A stretch of DNA of 5,361 bases from Eubacteriales bacterium (GTDB taxonomy: Bacteria; Bacillota; Clostridia; Christensenellales; CAG-138): assembly GCA_028703645.1 (NCBI GenBank), contig JAQVML010000128.1, forward strand, positions 1 through 5,361, read 5' to 3'. Position 1 is the stretch's first letter; each line of letters opens with the position of its first letter. The notes below the pieces were generated by a model. It was not told where the DNA came from. It ran no database searches and was given only the letters and a program-made list of their open reading frames with translations. Of the stretch, positions 4,730 to 5,361 are shown piece by piece. The position numbers and the translations under genes were made by a program.

Positions 4730-5361
4730 TTATGTCTGGGAATCATGATCTTCCGGCGCATGATATTGGATTGAGGAATCGGAACTTTCCTGCGATTCAG
4801 GATACTCCAGCACCGGCTGATTTGCGAGCTGCTGCGCCGCGTTGTGCAGGGCACGCTTGCGCTGAATGCGCTGATAGAGAAGCAAACCGAGACCGGAGAC
4901 GAGAGCGGTAACAGCATACACGATGATTGCGAGGCTGTATTTCTCGATGCCGAGTGCGTTGCCGCTGATGGTGCTGGTGACGATGGAGGGAATGCGCGCG
5001 ATGCTCGTCAGCAGAATCCACGGCAGCAGGCGAATCTTGGTCAACCCCGCCAAATAGGTCAGCAGATCCTTTGGCGTACCCGGTATTAAAAACAGAATAA
5101 ACGCAGCGGCGTTGAGCTTCTTTTCGTCCTGCAGGTATTTGAGTGAATCGATCTTTTCACGCGGAAAGAACACCTCGACCGCCTTGATGCCGATCTTTCG
5201 CACAAAGAGAAACACGATTGTCGTGCCGATGATAGCTCCGATCCAGACCAGCAGCGTTCCCCAGAGCGTACCGAATGCGTAGCCCGCCGCGAGCTCAAAC
5301 GGCTCGCCCGGAATAAACGCGATGACGATCTGCAATATGATGAGGCCGACGAACAGCACCC
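4730..5361 (-). CDS. TVP38/TMEM64-family (DedA superfamily, VTT domain) membrane protein, C-terminal part
   Basis: Members of this superfamily are polytopic membrane proteins; characterised relatives move or scramble lipids, including undecaprenyl phosphate recycling by bacterial DedA proteins. The window holds the last 209 or so residues; the N-terminus lies beyond the right edge, and the GTG at 5359 is probably an internal valine. Counting from that codon, PGEPFE (17-22) and the Gly-rich helix with FLFVRKIG (50-57) form the first half of the domain, and FLIPGTPKDLLTYLAGLT (90-107) is the hallmark re-entrant motif with its Pro, Gly and Asp, followed by RIPSIVTSTISGNALG (122-137) and a last membrane helix near 141-162. 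The end, from about 163, is hydrophilic: first basic, then Ser/Glu/Asp-rich. The GEPFE and PGTPKDLLTY pair is typical of clostridial TVP38-type proteins. The substrate cannot be inferred. Its promoter lies outside the window. Confidence 0.92.
   Translation of the reverse strand, partial: VLFVGLIILQIVIAFIPGEPFELAAGYAFGTLWGTLLVWIGAIIGTTIVFLFVRKIGIKAVEVFFPREKIDSLKYLQDEKKLNAAAFILFLIPGTPKDLLTYLAGLTKIRLLPWILLTSIARIPSIVTSTISGNALGIEKYSLAIIVYAVTALVSGLGLLLYQRIQRKRALHNAAQQLANQPVLEYPESQESSDSSIQYHAPEDHDSQT

Noticed and set aside
4522..4911. Plus-strand 129-codon open frame starting in the gap
   Set aside because: Its second half is antisense to the DedA-type gene and it crosses that gene's terminator; no recognisable protein.

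Overview
The window looks like a chromosomal segment from a Gram-positive-type, probably clostridial (Bacillota) bacterium. The case rests on gene content: a family II (DHH-type) pyrophosphatase, a DegV-family fatty-acid-binding protein, a DUF1461/TIGR01906 membrane protein of the Lit lipoprotein-transacylase family, and a TVP38/TMEM64-type DedA-superfamily protein. The sites agree: strong GGAGG-like ribosome binding sites, sigma-A-like promoters with 17-18 nt spacers, and compact intrinsic terminators. Coding DNA is moderately GC-rich and the intergenic DNA is clearly AT-richer. The species cannot be fixed from the sequence alone.

Layout, left to right. (1) Positions 1-163, minus strand: the first 54 codons of a manganese-dependent inorganic pyrophosphatase that runs off the left edge, with its own promoter at 240-268. 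(2) Positions 410-1273, minus strand: a complete DegV-family protein with a promoter at 1392-1420 and an intrinsic terminator at 338-364. (3) Positions 1274-1702: a divergent intergenic region with two candidate rightward promoters and several dyad-symmetric elements. (4) Positions 1703-2818, plus strand: a Lit-like membrane protein with both expected catalytic histidines and an unusually long Lys/Arg/Ala-rich C-terminal tail. (5) Positions 2897-4000, plus strand: tsaD, 78 nt behind it and probably in the same transcript, followed by a terminator at about 4045-4077. (6) Positions 4076-4654: nearly 600 nt without a convincing gene, lying between convergent genes and holding a tight cluster of DnaA-box sequences at 4316-4424 beside AT-rich DNA. 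(7) Positions 4730-5361, minus strand: the C-terminal part of a DedA-superfamily membrane protein that runs off the right edge, with its terminator at 4655-4682.

Functionally this is mostly housekeeping: pyrophosphate removal, tRNA t6A modification, and membrane lipid or lipoprotein chemistry (DegV/FakB fatty-acid binding, Lit acyl transfer, DedA-type lipid transport). The envelope link between degV, lit and the DedA gene is inference from family knowledge, since only lit and tsaD could share a transcript. I found no mobile element, CRISPR array, tRNA or rRNA. The observations most worth following are the DnaA-box cluster in the convergent gap, the long charged tail on the Lit-like protein, and the dyad elements over the degV and lit promoters.
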